Positions 21,701-36,700 are shown, numbered from the stretch's first letter. The stretch: DNA of 64,000 nt from Xestospongia bergquistia (GCA_963965975.1 OZ014422.1:1736001-1800000); one strand, 5' to 3'. Notes: generated from the letters alone by a model not told the origin. Numbers and translations: made by a program.

Positions 21701-24700
21701 TGACACAAAATGCTCCAAAATTACACCACAAAAGTAAATAGAGAGAATGTAAATTTAAAATTCCTTTTTCAGCTCGTTGTAAATATTCTGGTCTGCTATA
21801 TTCTCCTCGTTCATTTAAAACAACACCACAGTCATAAAGTCTTCCTTCTTTGATCTCTGAATCCAACTAATTTATTCATGAGAAAGATGCATCCACAACA
21901 AATATAGATAACACATACCAAGAATCCAGTGATGTAAGTTCCTAAAAGTTCATCAGGAGAAAAAATATGATACCACAAATGTGCGGTTTGTTTTGGACAA
22001 ACTAAAGTGACAGCTACCACACTAGCTAATGCATTACAAATTTGTCTGTCATGAGTGTCTAATATGGAGTAATGCAAAAAGTAATAACACAAGGAGACAC
22101 TTATTACCTGGTTTGTCAGGAAAAAAGAGTTTGTAAATTGGATCTACTCGTCCACCTTGACGTTGTTGTACTGGTCTGACCTGTAAACTCTCTGTAACAT
22201 TAAATAGAGGAGCATTAAGATCTGAAGGTGTGTCCAACTCAGGATGTTTCTGAACTAGATCTTTGTTCAAGAAACAGATGATTAGTTTGATAACTTGGTC
22301 AGAAAAATGTTTCTCAAGTTGCTCATTAATAGCTTTTCTAAGAGACTCTGATTTTACCTGAACACATACAATCTTAACATTAATTTTATACAAACAGCAC
22401 CAAACTTACATTCTTCTGATAATATTCATAATAAGTACATAACCAAATACACATAAGAACTGCATTTATCTTCTGTATCTTGAATATTCCTGTTGAGAAG
22501 TCCACTTCTAGAACCTCTTCTTTACTATTATAATATTTAATGGAGTAACAGTACATACATACAGTCAATAATACTAACCAAGAATCAGACAATGTTTTCA
22601 ACTCCACTGGTTCACAATCTTTTTTATGTATTTTCTTCATTAATTCACAAATTTCTACATAAAGTTTTTGTAATGCACTGTCTTCTTTCAAAAGACTTGG
22701 GAGAGAGAACTGCAAATTGTTATGATCTTGAGATTCCTAATAATGTGTTCATTAATAGTTCATTGGTTTATTACTTACTCTCAGTTGATTACTATATTTG
22801 TTTAAACAAACTATTTTATCAGGAGGTCGCTCTGTCATTATTCTGATCAGTTTTTCAGTGCTCTTTAACTTTTTCCACAAATGCATAGTAAGGATTAGTC
22901 CTCTCTTATCCTCAAAACCCTCTTTTTCTAAGAGAGCATCAATTTTTAAAGGAAGTCGACCTAATATCATCTACATCAATGATAATAAAAAGAGTTATTA
23001 AAATAATTATTATACTTCTTGTGAACCAGCTGTCTCAGATAAATTTACTGCCACAAGATACAAACATCTTTGCATGAATGCTTCTCTTTCTAAAATCAAC
23101 AATTTCTTTTTTGTGTCATTAGTAGAGCTCTTTGCCTATTGATGTATGGAGGAGTATTTGAAATGATATATTCTTTACCTTTTCAAAGAGAGTCTCTAAT
23201 TTTGTAATGGCAACAAGTAGATTCATGTCAGTTGTAGTATTGCAGATTTGTTCATAAGCTGCCCATAAGTACATCTTGGCTAATACACACTGTATAACAA
23301 AGATCATTACAGTCTTCATTTATAACAGCTGTTTATACCATTTCATTACTGGACATTGATTCATCTGTTATAAATGTCTGAGCACATTCTACAGGATCAA
23401 CTGTTGATATCATCTCTCCTATTGCCATACGTAACTGTAGAAATAATAAATTAACAAATAACTTCCTCAGTAAATAATAATGCTTACATTTGGTTGGAAC
23501 AAGCTGAGTACATCATCTGAGTCTTTCTGGTCCATGTTAGGCTGGTCATCTTTTGTTAGTATATGAAGCAGGTAATATTTATATTGAGCAGGTGATACGT
23601 AGTCCATTAGTGAAACTGAATCAGGACTACTAGGAAAAGTTGCTTGAAAAAACCACTGGCATGATGACAGTGCACTTGGTAGACTGACTGTGTGAAATAT
23701 AAAACTCAGAAGTTTATCAACTACAGAATATATGAAAGGTTTGCTTTGATTTGCAAGGGCAGAAATACATTTTGAAAAAGAGCTCTCTATGTTCGTACCA
23801 GATATCTATAGGTAGAAGTCATTAATATTGATTGATGTAAAATTATAGCTTAAAATTATATGCTTTGTATACCTTGGCAATATGTCTCAGGTAAATGTCA
23901 GCAGCAAATTTCACACTGTCTGTTGTCAGGCCCTCACAAGAAGTGATCAATATGTACATCATGTGAGTCTTTAAAAAATTCAAAGTTAGGTGACCATCTT
24001 CAACATCATGAAGAGAATTATAAAGTGATGTTATTTGAACCTATAAATATCAATAAGTACACAATATTTAAATATATCAATAATAGTACTTACAATATCT
24101 CGATATGCTAAATACCATTGTCTTAAATCTTCTGTTTTTTCATCACTCCATTGAAATACAATGTTATTCAGTGAATCAAAGCTTCTTTGGATAATAAAAC
24201 TACCCAAATCTTTTTTTTTTGGACTGAGAAGACTCTCAGCAGCTCCAGAAAGTGTATCTTGTGGCTGATTACGGAGAAAAGGTTCTAATCTCTGCATTTG
24301 GTTAATAGTTTGAGTTAAGTCCATTTTGTGAACTTCAGAGCGAACATGGACCCAGACCAAACGAGACATGGGGTCTTTTGATTTCACATGATGATTGAAA
24401 TCAAAGTAAGCTTCAATAACAGGACTTAAAATGATCTTGAAAGTAGCTTCAGGTAGAGATTGTGTTATGGCAGTAGTCTGACTGTCAGACATACACTTGT
24501 GTTTTATGAAATCTACCAAATATTTCTGCCAAAGATTTTCATCTCTTAATGCTTTTATAACTGGAGACAAGATATGGTCATCCCATGTGGTTTCCTGCAT
24601 AAATAAAAATAAATATGCATAGAGGTTCTATAGTACTCACATCAATTACTTGCTGTAGTTTTTCTTTCATCAATTCAAACAGCATGTTTTCTTCAAATTG

Positions 24701-27700
24701 TTTAGTTGCTTTAAAACTGATACTAAATTGTGGATTGAATGCTTTGGGACTCTTCTTTTTGTTCACAATTTCTTGACAGCAATCCAGCATTTCCTCTAGA
24801 CAATGATAGACCATACCAAAGAAAGGAAACTTGAAACCTTTGTTCTCAGGAGGAGGAAGAGCATGGCAAGCATGTGGAAGAAATGACAAATTTGGTATTA
24901 ATAGACTTTTTGTTATACTACCAAAAAGCTCTTCCACGGTGATAGTACTGCTAGAATCTGAAAATTCATAACAATCCAAGTTGCAGTCTTCATATATTTT
25001 CCATAGCATGTAAACAACAAACTCAAAAAACAAAGCTTTTATTCTTGTCTGAATATAACTGGTAATACTGAGAGTGGACTGATGATGAAATAAAAAGCTT
25101 GCAGCAGCTTGAAGTAATTTGGTAACTGTTACATTATCCCAGTATTGAGTGAAAAGAGAGCAAAGAGCTTTTCCAAAAAGAGTACACACAATATGTTCTT
25201 CTTTCCCTAGAGTGTCTTTCAGTAACAGTTTCTTGAGTAGTTTTTGTCTTTCTATGATAGACATTGGTTTGTTGTAGATTTTATTAGTTGATCCTACAAT
25301 CACTCTAGGAGATATAACAGGAATAGCTTCTTTTAGAAGAGGTTCTAGACTTAGACTAACAGAATCATCTGAACTAGCAATACAAAGTGCTACTCGAAAG
25401 CATTGTCTTATGTCGACAACATTTTGTAGAGGTCTAGGAAGACCAGTCACAGAGAAATCTGTTGTGAGAGAGTCCAAATAAAAGTGATCCCACCCACTTA
25501 AAAATAAAGCTGGATAGCAGCGAGTGAAAAGTTGTTGTCCTTGAGGAAATTGAAGAAGAAATACAATGAGCTTGTCATCATTTAATGATTCATTCTCTTT
25601 CTGTTCAACAAGAATTCGAAGATGATTAATCATTTTAAGAGTTACATCCTGCATATTAGCTATGATAAGAAAAATAGTATGATCCATGCTTTCTGAAAAT
25701 GTTTGCACTTGTTTTTCGATTTCTCCATGTAGTGTGTCAGGAGTGATTTTGTGGATTTTCAAAACCCCTAGATCATCATGAACAATACTCTTTAATAGTG
25801 CTAATATATCATCCTTCACTCCTTCTGATGGATAACTTGATGGTAAAAATCCAAACAAATGTGATTGTCGAGTGTAAACAAGAAGTTTTGTTGCACAGAA
25901 TCTAGGATTCCTATATCATAAAACAATATTTGTATGTGAACAACAGTAATTTAACTTACCATTGATTTTTTTCCAGCTTTTCTAGATGTGAATTGATCAA
26001 GATTTTTAAATTAAAATGTTCTTGAAACTCAAAGTAAGACTTAATTAAAACATTGGGTATATGCTTAGCATTAATAATTAATGCTTCAGGAGTTAGAAGA
26101 TGCATCAAATGTTTAGTTACATATCGTACAAGCCATTGTACAGCAACTGCAATAATGAGACATGAGTCTTCATCCATAAACCGAACTATTCCAGTGGAAC
26201 TATGTAGAGCATCAAGTGCTTCACCAACCAAACCTTTGAAGTCAAAATTAGTTTTTTCAAGAGCTCCAGAAAATCCTGTGTCTTTCAAAAGCATATTGAA
26301 TATAATCTTACTCTCTGCCTTTAATTCATACTCAGGAATCTGTTAAAAGATGAATTTTTGTGGTTTAACAAACAAATCAAACAATACCTGAGGTATGTTC
26401 CATCCAGCTTTAGTCCGTAAAGCATTTAAAGTTGTAGTAAGAATTGTCAGGTGCTTATCATGATTGAAACTTATTTCTTCTATTTCACAACCAATTTCAT
26501 ATTTATAATCTTGTGAAGGCAGTAAAGATAGAAGAAGAGAATAAAGAGTCTCATGACTAAACTTATCATCATTAACACTGACATCAGAAGGCATATCAAG
26601 ATAAGCTTTATCATGTCTGTCAGCTGCAATAAGCTGAGGTGTGTAACCATAAAGACTTCTTGAATAGCCTAACAAATTTATCAATGAGGAAACCTATAAC
26701 AACATAATAGGTGTCATTATATTGTTGATCATTAACAAATCCATTACCTTCTCAAAGACACTGTGAATGCTAATTTGAATATTGGGAGGTTGAGTTTCAC
26801 ATACACTGGAGTAAATAGAAGAGTAAGAGAACAAGAACTTTTCAAATCTGTTAAGAAAAGGTTGAGGAGTTTTAAGTAACTCAGATTTCTTCACAACTAC
26901 AATACATTGAAATTCTGGATGAACTTTGCATGGTTTAGTGTGAGCTCCAATTGAGATATTAGTGAATAATCTCAATCCTTTCTTTGGATCATCTAAAATT
27001 CTAAAACGTTGATTGAATAATTCATAAAAACTCTCATGAATTTCATCTGTCTGGAACATAAGGATAGTATGACCTTGTTCAACTGAGTGAATGATCCCAG
27101 CAATAGTGTTAATCTAATATAGAATAAATTATAACAAAACATACTAAACAAATAACTTACATGTATATGACTTTCATCTACAAACTCACTACATGCAAAC
27201 ATATGAGTCTTTCCTTTATTAAGAACTCCACAGGCAAACAGATATCTAACTGCTGAGTCATCTTCACTTCCATCTATGATAAGTTTGTATCGTACACCAT
27301 GTTCAGTGTATGCTAGTTGATCTGGTCTAGTTACAGTTTCTGCTGTCTGACAGTGACTGGAAGGTAAATCCTTTAAACTAAGATCAACAATCTCAAGGAC
27401 ATTCTTATGATACATGTCATCATAACTTGCACCAATCTACACAATGAGATAACATTAATAATAGTTAAGTAATACCAGTTACCTCTTTCAGAAAGTAGTT
27501 ACAAACTTCTGGAAAGTCTTCATGACCATTGAGATTGCGTTCTAAAGCCTCAAGCACTATTTCTTCATTAAGAAATCCATTGCCTCGTTTCCTTCTTAAG
27601 AAACTAACAAAATGAAGAAAATCTCTCTGTCCATAAAAGCATCTAAATTTTTCTTCTTTCATTACTGAACTAAAAGCTACACAGAATTTCACAATCATGT

Positions 27701-30700
27701 TTTCTTCCAGTTGAGTTATAGAATCTGTTGAATACAGCAAGTCCTTAGCTAAAATCTCAAGGTCCTCAGTAGATGTTTCTGGACGATAAAGACTGATTGC
27801 TCGATTGGTCTTAGCAGCATCTAGTGCATGATTAGTGATAGCTACAAAGGAAACCTCTCTTTTATCAAGATGATAATGAAGAACTTTTAATGACTCGTGT
27901 CGCTCTTCAGGAAGACCAGCTTCATCCATAAAAACAACACAATATGTAGGGACAGATGAGCTCTGATATATCTTTTGTCGTTGGATAGCTTGCTTGAAGA
28001 GATTCTTAATTTCAGTAGAATTTGTATGTTGAGAACATTGATAGAAAAAGGGTTGAAGTCCTTTAAAGAGCTTTATAGCTTTAAGGTCATCATGCTTAGA
28101 AGCTCCTCCCTTGAAAGTATTTGCAACTATGTTAAAAGACAGAGTTTTTGATGTCCCTGGTTCTCCTATGATAATAAGAGGAGTATGTGTTTGACAGCAG
28201 ACAATGTTTGCAAAAACATTCTCTTTCAGAGCTGTTGTTTTTGCTATTCCAGGTGGCAGGTCTACTCGTTCCATGTACCAATCTAGTTCCTCATTAAAAG
28301 CTGTTGTAAAATCCACATTTCCCAAATCCCTACTTTGAATGTTAAGGAATTCACTATAACTTTTCCTGTCCTTATCTCCCAGTCGAAGATAATATACAAG
28401 TCCTAATGCCACTAACACTGCTCTAACTTGCTGTTCTTTAGTAGTAGAGAATCGCTGGAATTCTTTGTATGTGTTAAACAGCCACTTGTAGAAATCAAAC
28501 ACTCGTTGCATATCTCTTTGACTAACACAACTTCTTGCACTTTTTTTTGCTTCATGTGGTAAATAGCCTGCTTCTGTTAATGTCTTCTCAGCATATTTCC
28601 TAATTTTGATCTGGCTTTCTCTTATTAGATAGGTTAACTCTTCAGTTTTGAAACTGGAGGCATCTTTTGTAAGCATTCTCATTTTAGCAGTGACATATTC
28701 AAGTTCTTGGACATCATTCAATGCTCCAGAGTCCCATTTCAAATAATCTATTGTAGGATGAAGTTCTCGTACATAATAACTTGGTTTGTGCCATACATTC
28801 TTCATATTACATAGTACAGCTGTACTGTCACCTCGTAATGGATTACAAGCAGCAATAATAAACACATTGTCTGGTAATGGCTATATAAAACAGATTAATG
28901 TTAATAATATTACTGTTACACATAATTCAAACCTTTCCATCAATAGTTCTATCTACAACAATTTCTTTAAACAGACCCATACAAGATGATGTATCGATCT
29001 GATCAAGATATACCTGTAGTTTTATAATACAAAGTGTATTATCTAACAATCAGTGTAACTTACAGTGACTTGAGGTGGATAATGAGATGATTTCTTAATC
29101 CGTTCTACTTGTCTATTGACTTCATCAAAGAAGCTAATTACATCAGAAGGTTTAAGTCCTTTAAAGAATAAACAGAATTAATAGAAAGGACTATTAGTAC
29201 CTGCATGTACATCCAATTTATGAAAAGTAGATATCACTGCTGTAAGAATGGCTCTTAAAAATTTGAACATAGTCTGTGATATAACATTTGGTTACCATAA
29301 ATAGTTAACATAAATATAACTCACATCAGGTTGAATGACAGACTCATCTACAAATATCCAGAAATCATGTCTCATATACTTTGGTTGAAGAATAGATACC
29401 AATGGATTCTCTTTCAATTTCATCATAGCATCTATTATATCCCCTCTATGACTACATTCTCCGGTTACTAAACTTTCCTCATCTGCAGTATTGATAGATT
29501 TCTCCAGAGCTGTTATTTGATGTTGTATAGATGACTCTAATTTTAACTTTCTCTCTAAATCAAGGTAATAACAGAAAACAATAATTAATAATGACTTTTA
29601 TTAATCTATATTTTATTATACTTTTCTGTATATCCACAAGTAATGTTTGTAGTTCCTCTTTCTGTTTAGACCATTGAACTTCCCAGGAGTAGTTCCAAAG
29701 TTTAGACAACATCTTTAATAATTCTGTTTTTCCAACTCCAGTTTCTCCCTCAATGATAACAGGCATACCACACTCACGTCTCTCATGAATATTGATCATT
29801 TTCAGAGCATAATCCAATGTGAGGACATAGTTATTGTCATCAATAATCTTTAACCTTTTATATTGTCTTTCTTTAATTGGTTTACCCATTTTGTCAGTTC
29901 CTACTTGTACAACTTCAGTTACTTCTGATAAAGGTAAACTGAGAGCTTTTGCTAAGTATTTATCCAAAGTACACCGTTCATAAAGTTTTCTATAATACAA
30001 TGATTAAGCAGTGTTAATTCAGGGAAGCTAATAAACTTACTCCATTGTTGGAATTTCTAAATCAAGAACTTGAAAAGATTCTTTTTCTTTGGAAGGTATA
30101 TCATCAGGATATAGTGTAATTAAATCAATACTACCACCACCACCATGTTGCTCATATATCAACTAAATATATATATATATATATATACATATGTCATATC
30201 CTGCCTTCGTAACTTATAAATATTCATAACATATTTTGTATTTAAGCCTTTGTTTTTGCATTTTCAGTCAGTGAGGGAGTTTTGTTAGCCCCATTTTTGT
30301 ACAATTCTTATACTGTTTTTTTTGAGTCATTGTGTTGTCATTTAATGTTATTCAGTAGTTCCTTGTGGACTGTGATTGGGTGCGTCTCGGTTATTTCAGT
30401 TGGTGACGAGGGTCAAAGAGTTGAAGACACATTTACTTACTAGATGGCCCATGGGAAACTTTCCACCTTTGACCAGCACAGCGAATCGTGGACTTCATAT
30501 TCCGAAAGATTGGGATACTACTTTACGGCTAACGATATTACAGACGAAACAAAAAAGAAATCAATTCTGCTGTCGTGCAGTGGAGCAGCTGTCTATGATT
30601 TATTGAAGAATCTTCTGCAACCTACCTGTCCGAATGATAAATCTTACGATGAACTAGTCAAAGTCCTGTCCGACTACTTCAATCCTAAACCAAGCACTAT

Positions 30701-33700
30701 TGTGCAGCGTTATAAATTCAATACTCGTGTTAAAGAGTCAGGAGAATCTGTTGCAAGTTACGTGGCTGCTTTAAAATCACTAGCTGAATATTGCGATTAT
30801 GGTCCTAAGTTAGACGAAATGGTATGAGACCGTATTGTATGCGGTATTAATAACTCAAGAATACAAAGTCGGTTACTACAAGAAAGGAACCTAACTTATC
30901 AAAATGCGCTGGACACAGCTCAGGCTATGGAATTAGCTGCCAAGGATATCGCAGATATGCAAAAAAAGAACCTCTTCAACCATGGTACCTCATCAACTAG
31001 TTCATCAGCTAAATCCGCCTAAAGAGAGGAAACAAAGAACAGTTCCAACAACCATTGAGTGCTATAGATGTGGAGGGAATCATTATGCAACGAAATGCAA
31101 ATTCATCAATGCAGATTGTAGATCATGTGGCAAGAAAGGTCATCTAGCAAGAGTTTGCAGAGCTCACTCCAAATCATCAAAGTCTGCCACAACCACATCA
31201 ACTGTTAGAGGTCAGCCAACACACACTTTAGAACACTCTAAAACCTTACTAGACCAGTCCCCTTTTGCCTCAAACCAGACTAATCAACCCAACAATGCCT
31301 ACCCAATGTTTACCTTTCCTGGGGAGGGCAAACCCATTGTGGTTACTGTAAAAATCAATGGGTCAGAGTTGCCAATGGAGGTGGACACTGGGGCCTCCCT
31401 TTCCATTATTAGTGAAAGTACCTACCTTTCGTTAATTGCTCCCCCAGAGCTTAAATCAACTGATCTCACTTTACACACTTACACAGGTGAGAGTATTATA
31501 GTGTTAGGTTCATTAGAGGTAGATGTTTCATATGAAGATAACATGTTTACATTGCCTTTACTTGTTGTTCAAGGCAGTGGTCCGAGTTTATTAGGACGTA
31601 ATTGGTTAGAGCAGATTAAACTAAATTGGACCAAAATTCATGTCGTATCACCTAAGATATCATTGAACAATTTATTAGAGAAATATGCACCCCTTTTTAA
31701 ACCTGAGTTAGGATGTTTAAATACTTCCACTGCCATAGACCCACAAGTGAAACCACGATTTTTCAAACCTCGCCCAGTCCCATATTTACTTAGAGAAAAA
31801 GTTGAAAAGGAAATTCAACGCCTTCAAGCACTAAATATTGTGACTCCAGTTACCTCTTCAGAATGGGCAACCCCTATTGTTCCTATCCTTAAAACAAACG
31901 GAACATTACGATTATGTGGTGACTACAAAGTTACAGTGAACAAAGCCCTACAACCAGATTCATATCCACTACCTAGGGTGGAAGACCTTTTGCAGCTCTC
32001 ACAGGAGGAGTTGTTTTCTCAAAACTAGACCTTAGTCATGCGTATCAGCAAATTCGGTTATATGAAGACTCCTAGAAATTTACGACCATTTCAACTCAAC
32101 ACGGATTGTTTCAGTACGAGAGATTGCCTTTTGGAATTAAAACAGCACCTGCATTATTTCAAAGAACCATGGAAACTCTTCTCAGAGACTTACCATACGT
32201 TTGTGTTTACATCGACGATATTCTTGTCACTGGCACAGATGAACAAAATCACCTAAATAACCTCGAACTTGTTTTACAAAGATTGGAATCAGCTGGATTG
32301 ACACTAAAGAAGTCAAAATGTATTTTCACAGCAACATCCGTTGAATATCTAGGACATGTAATCAACAAAAATGGGTTACACCCATCTCCTTCGAAAGTAC
32401 AAGCAATAAAGCAAGCTCCACAACCTACTAATGTTACTGAATTAAAATCTTTTCTTGGTTTAGTGAATTATTACCACAAGTTCTTCCCTAACCTGTCTAC
32501 GTCACTGGCCCCATTACATTCATTGCTACGTAAGAATAGTCATTGGAATTGGTCTACTGAACATTCAGAAGCATTTACAAAGGTAAAAAGTTTATTACAA
32601 TCCTCTTCTCTTTTAGTTCACTATGATGACAAGAAACCATTACTGCTGGCTTGTGATGCTTCTCCGTACGGCATTGGTGTTGTACTCTCTCATCGTATGA
32701 ATGATGGTAGTGACAAACCAATAACTTTCATTTCTCGCACTTTAGCTCATGCTGAAAAGAATTATTCACAATTAGAAAAAGAAGCCTTAGCAATAGTTTT
32801 TGCAGTCGAGATTGCACCACTACCTCTATGGTTGTCACTTCACCATATACTCAGATCACCAACCATTGAAATACATACTGAATGAATCTAAACCAATACC
32901 AGTCATGTCATCATCAAGAGTCCAGCGCTGGGCATTAACATTATCAGCTTATGATTACAGTATCCATTACAAACCAGGAACACAGATGAGTAACGCTGAT
33001 GCTCTCAGCAGATTACCACTCTCAAGCACTATTGATTATGTACCTACACCAGGAAATTTACTTCTTCTATTTAGTCAGTTATCAGAACGAATCATATCAG
33101 CTAAACATATCAAGCTATGGACAGAGAAAGATCCTATGTTATCTAGAGTTAGAAAATTGATTCAAAGTGATGGTGAAATTCCTGAAACTGAAGCTGAGTT
33201 AAGACCTTACTCTCAGAAGGCATCAGAATTAAGTGTTGTTGATGGTATTCTTCTTTGGGGATCACGAGTCATTGTTCCACATCCTGGACGCGATATCATT
33301 TTACAACAACTTCACGAAACTAATCCAGGAGTGTCTAAGATGAAAAACCTAGCAAGATCATACATTTGGTGGCCTGGAATAGATAAGGATATTGAAAATA
33401 CTGTTGCACATTGTAACACCTGTCAAATTCACCAACCTGCCCCAGCTCAAGCTCCTATACATCCATGGGAATATCCAAATAGACCTTGGTCAAGAGTCCA
33501 TATTGATCATGCTGGACCATTTCATGGAAAACAATTTTTACTTCTAATAGATGCACATTCTAAGTGGTTAGAAGTACACATAGTTGGATCAACCGCCTCT
33601 TCAGTGACCATTAATAAATTACGTGACATTTTCGCTATCCACGGTATACCAGAACAACTAGTGTCTGATAATGGATCAGCATTTACCAGTAATGAATTTA

Positions 33701-36700
33701 GCCAATTTATGGAACAAAACGGTATCAATCATACATTAACATCACTATATCATCCTCGATCCAATGGATTAGTTGAACGTGCAGTGCAGACATTTAAGCA
33801 AGCAATTAGAAAAATGGATGGCAATTTAGAGTCACAAATTTCTAAATTTTTATTTAATTATAGGATTACTCCTCAGTCAACTACTGGGCTAGCCCCAGCA
33901 GAGATTTTATTGGGCAGACGACCACGTTCCAGATTTGATTTACTACATTCTGATATTTACAAGAAAATTCGAGATAAACAAGACAAAGTAGTTCAAACTA
34001 ATCATCGTACTGTTAGAAAATTTTCGATTGGTGATGCTGTTTTTGCTAGAAATTATTCAGGAACACAGAAATGGATACCAGTTACAGTAGTCAAAATTAC
34101 TGGCCCAGTATCATATCAAGTTAAAACTCAAGCAGGCAATGTTATTAAAAGACATGTTGATCAGTTATGTTCTCGTCATACTGAAGATGCATTTGACAAT
34201 TCAGAAGATTTTGAAGATTTATTTGATGATTGGAAAATTCATCCATCCTTACCTCTAGTGCCAAATCAAATGCCTGTTGCTACTCCTACAAGTACAGGTG
34301 AAACACTGCATCGCTCGAGTAGGGTACGTCGACCAGTTACTACGTATGCTCCACTGGTTTCAAACTAGAGGGGGAGGAGTGTCATATCCTGCCTTCGTAG
34401 CTTATAAATATTCATAACATATTTTGTATTTAAGCCTTTGTTTTTGCATTTTCAGTCAGTGAGTGAGTTTTGTTAGCCCCATTTTTGTACAATTCTTATA
34501 CTGTTTTTTTTTGAGTCAATGTGTTGTCATTTAATGTTATTCAGTAGTTCCTTGTGGACTGTGATTGCGTGCGTCTCGGTTATTTCAACATACTTGATAA
34601 ATTATCAGTTCTTTAATAATATTACCTGTTGACGTGCTTCAATTGACCAATCTTCTTTTGTAGATGGATCACAAAATTGTAAAACTTCCTTCAACATAGC
34701 TTTCAGCAGAGTTGAGCCTAATTTTTTTGTATTTCCTCCTTTTGGACCCCTTCCTTGATTGTACTTATAAGCTGGAAAATTATCTAGAAACTGGCAACGT
34801 CTTTTCATATACCTATTTTGTTAATCAGTAATAGTAACATTGTTAAAGGACCTCTTACTTGATGAACAGCCTCTGACTGATTTTACGCTCTTTCATAAGA
34901 TCAGGCATATGTTCATTTAATAATCTTAGACATTCAATATCACTCATGTCTCCAAATTTAATTGGTTTAGCTAAAAAAATAAAATGAATAATTTATATCT
35001 GTAAGCTTCTCTTACAAAACACTTTCACATCAGTCTTGTCTCCAAATTTGAGTGGGTCAGCTAGTAAATAAATTTTAACAACTTACATAAACATCTTTTA
35101 CTTACAATGAAACAATTTATCAATTCCCCATTCTGGTCTCCTTTTCTCTTCATTAAGAGCCCACAAATATTTACACACTAGTTGTACATCATCATCAACT
35201 ACATAAGGTATACTGGAATCAATATGTCTCTCAGTACCAATGAAACAAAATGTGGGTATTAGTTTTCGGAATATGGAGAGATTTCTTTCGGGTTCATTGC
35301 TAATTGATGGAACCTGCAACAAAAAATATGAATAATAAAATATTGTTTTCGTCTGTCAGACCTCAATGTAAACTTTCCAGTTAAGTCCTTTAGGAACAGT
35401 AAAGGACATTCCAGTATGTGTGTCATGTACATATCCTAGTATGAACAGGTCAAACATAAACCATCCAATTTTATCCATCAGTTGAGTGAACTGTTTTCTT
35501 TCTTCATCTGCTACATTGCTCTGAAATAATTGCAATGCAATCAAATTTATGACCATGCATATTTATGAGACATACCCCTGGTGGAAATAGTGTAAAATTA
35601 AAGTGAATTGTACACTCATTAGTATCATCTAAGGAATTCAATTTAGTGAGAATACGACAGATAGAAAATGACTCATTAATAGCTAAAACCACAGAGGACT
35701 GATGAAACTGGTTTTTAATGTAATGTGTCTTTCCATCACCTAGATGATATAGGAAAATAATTATAAGGTCTAAAATATATGACTCATTGAAATTATAATT
35801 ATAAACAAGACTAAAATCATAAAAATAAAACGACTTTGAAAATGTTATGGTCACAGTGAAACACTGATGTTTTCAGATTGGAAAGCTGGTAGATTTTGTG
35901 GAGATAAAGTTAGTGGACAGAAAAGCAAGCTATAACCATCATTTAGAAGAAAAAATTCAATTGCTCTCAATTATCAATTGTATCTGCAATTAAAGTATGT
36001 GGTTTCTTTTGTTTGCTGATTTCTAATTGCAGTTGTTGCATACAACAATAGAATAAAACAATGCAAATGGACATAATCATATAGAGACATGGTTAACTAT
36101 AAAACAATTATAAGACTGCTTGGTATCCAAAGTATGCTGTGCAGTATAAATATGTTTATTCTAATCTCTCTCTCTATATATGAAGATCAAGCTATTATAT
36201 AAATAAAATTGTTGCATTAAATCTTATAATGCATATATACACATTCATAGTGATCTTTCAATAACAAACTGCATTCAAAGTCACAATTGGTTTTGCCATG
36301 TGTCAATGAATGAAATCCCTTATTCCTTTTGTTATTAAAACAGTTGCTTGTTTGAAGAAGGATAGCCAAACTTAAATCTCATTACTATTTAAACAGTTGC
36401 TTCTTACCATATGTATCTAATATTGTGTAGACTCAACTGACATAATGCTTCTTTGAAACTACTTGGCCTTTGGTAATGTGATTTCTTTGCTATGTCACAT
36501 CAATACTTTCTCATAGATATTTCATGCTTTTTTATCCATCCATTTCTTTTGATCTAATTATACATATAGTCTTTGTATTGAGGGAATTCATGCTTTTTAT
36601 AATTGATCCTTACCTTGTAAACCATACACTAGTTCTACAGCACAAAAATTATCATTTCTGAGAATTTTTTCTACATCTTTTTTTGGCTGAAGTGTCTACA

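Larger units (their letters stand above)
30192..34587 (+). mobile_element. Ty3/Gypsy-type LTR retrotransposon in an intron of copy B
   Basis: Complete element, 4.4 kb, opposite to the host gene. LTRs at 30192-30398 and 34380-34587 begin TG and end CA. A perfect 5-bp target duplication ACATA flanks it (30187-30191 and 34588-34592). A TGG-starting primer-binding site candidate begins at 30401, and a purine tract (AGAGGGGGAGGAG) ends at 34379. Order inside is gag with zinc knuckles, protease, reverse transcriptase, RNase H, integrase: the Gypsy order. No envelope gene. It enlarges a host intron that is about 50 bp in copy A (4981-5038). Confidence 0.93.

Noticed and set aside
33522..33728. Minus-strand frame inside the Gypsy element
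   Set aside because: Antisense shadow of the integrase core.
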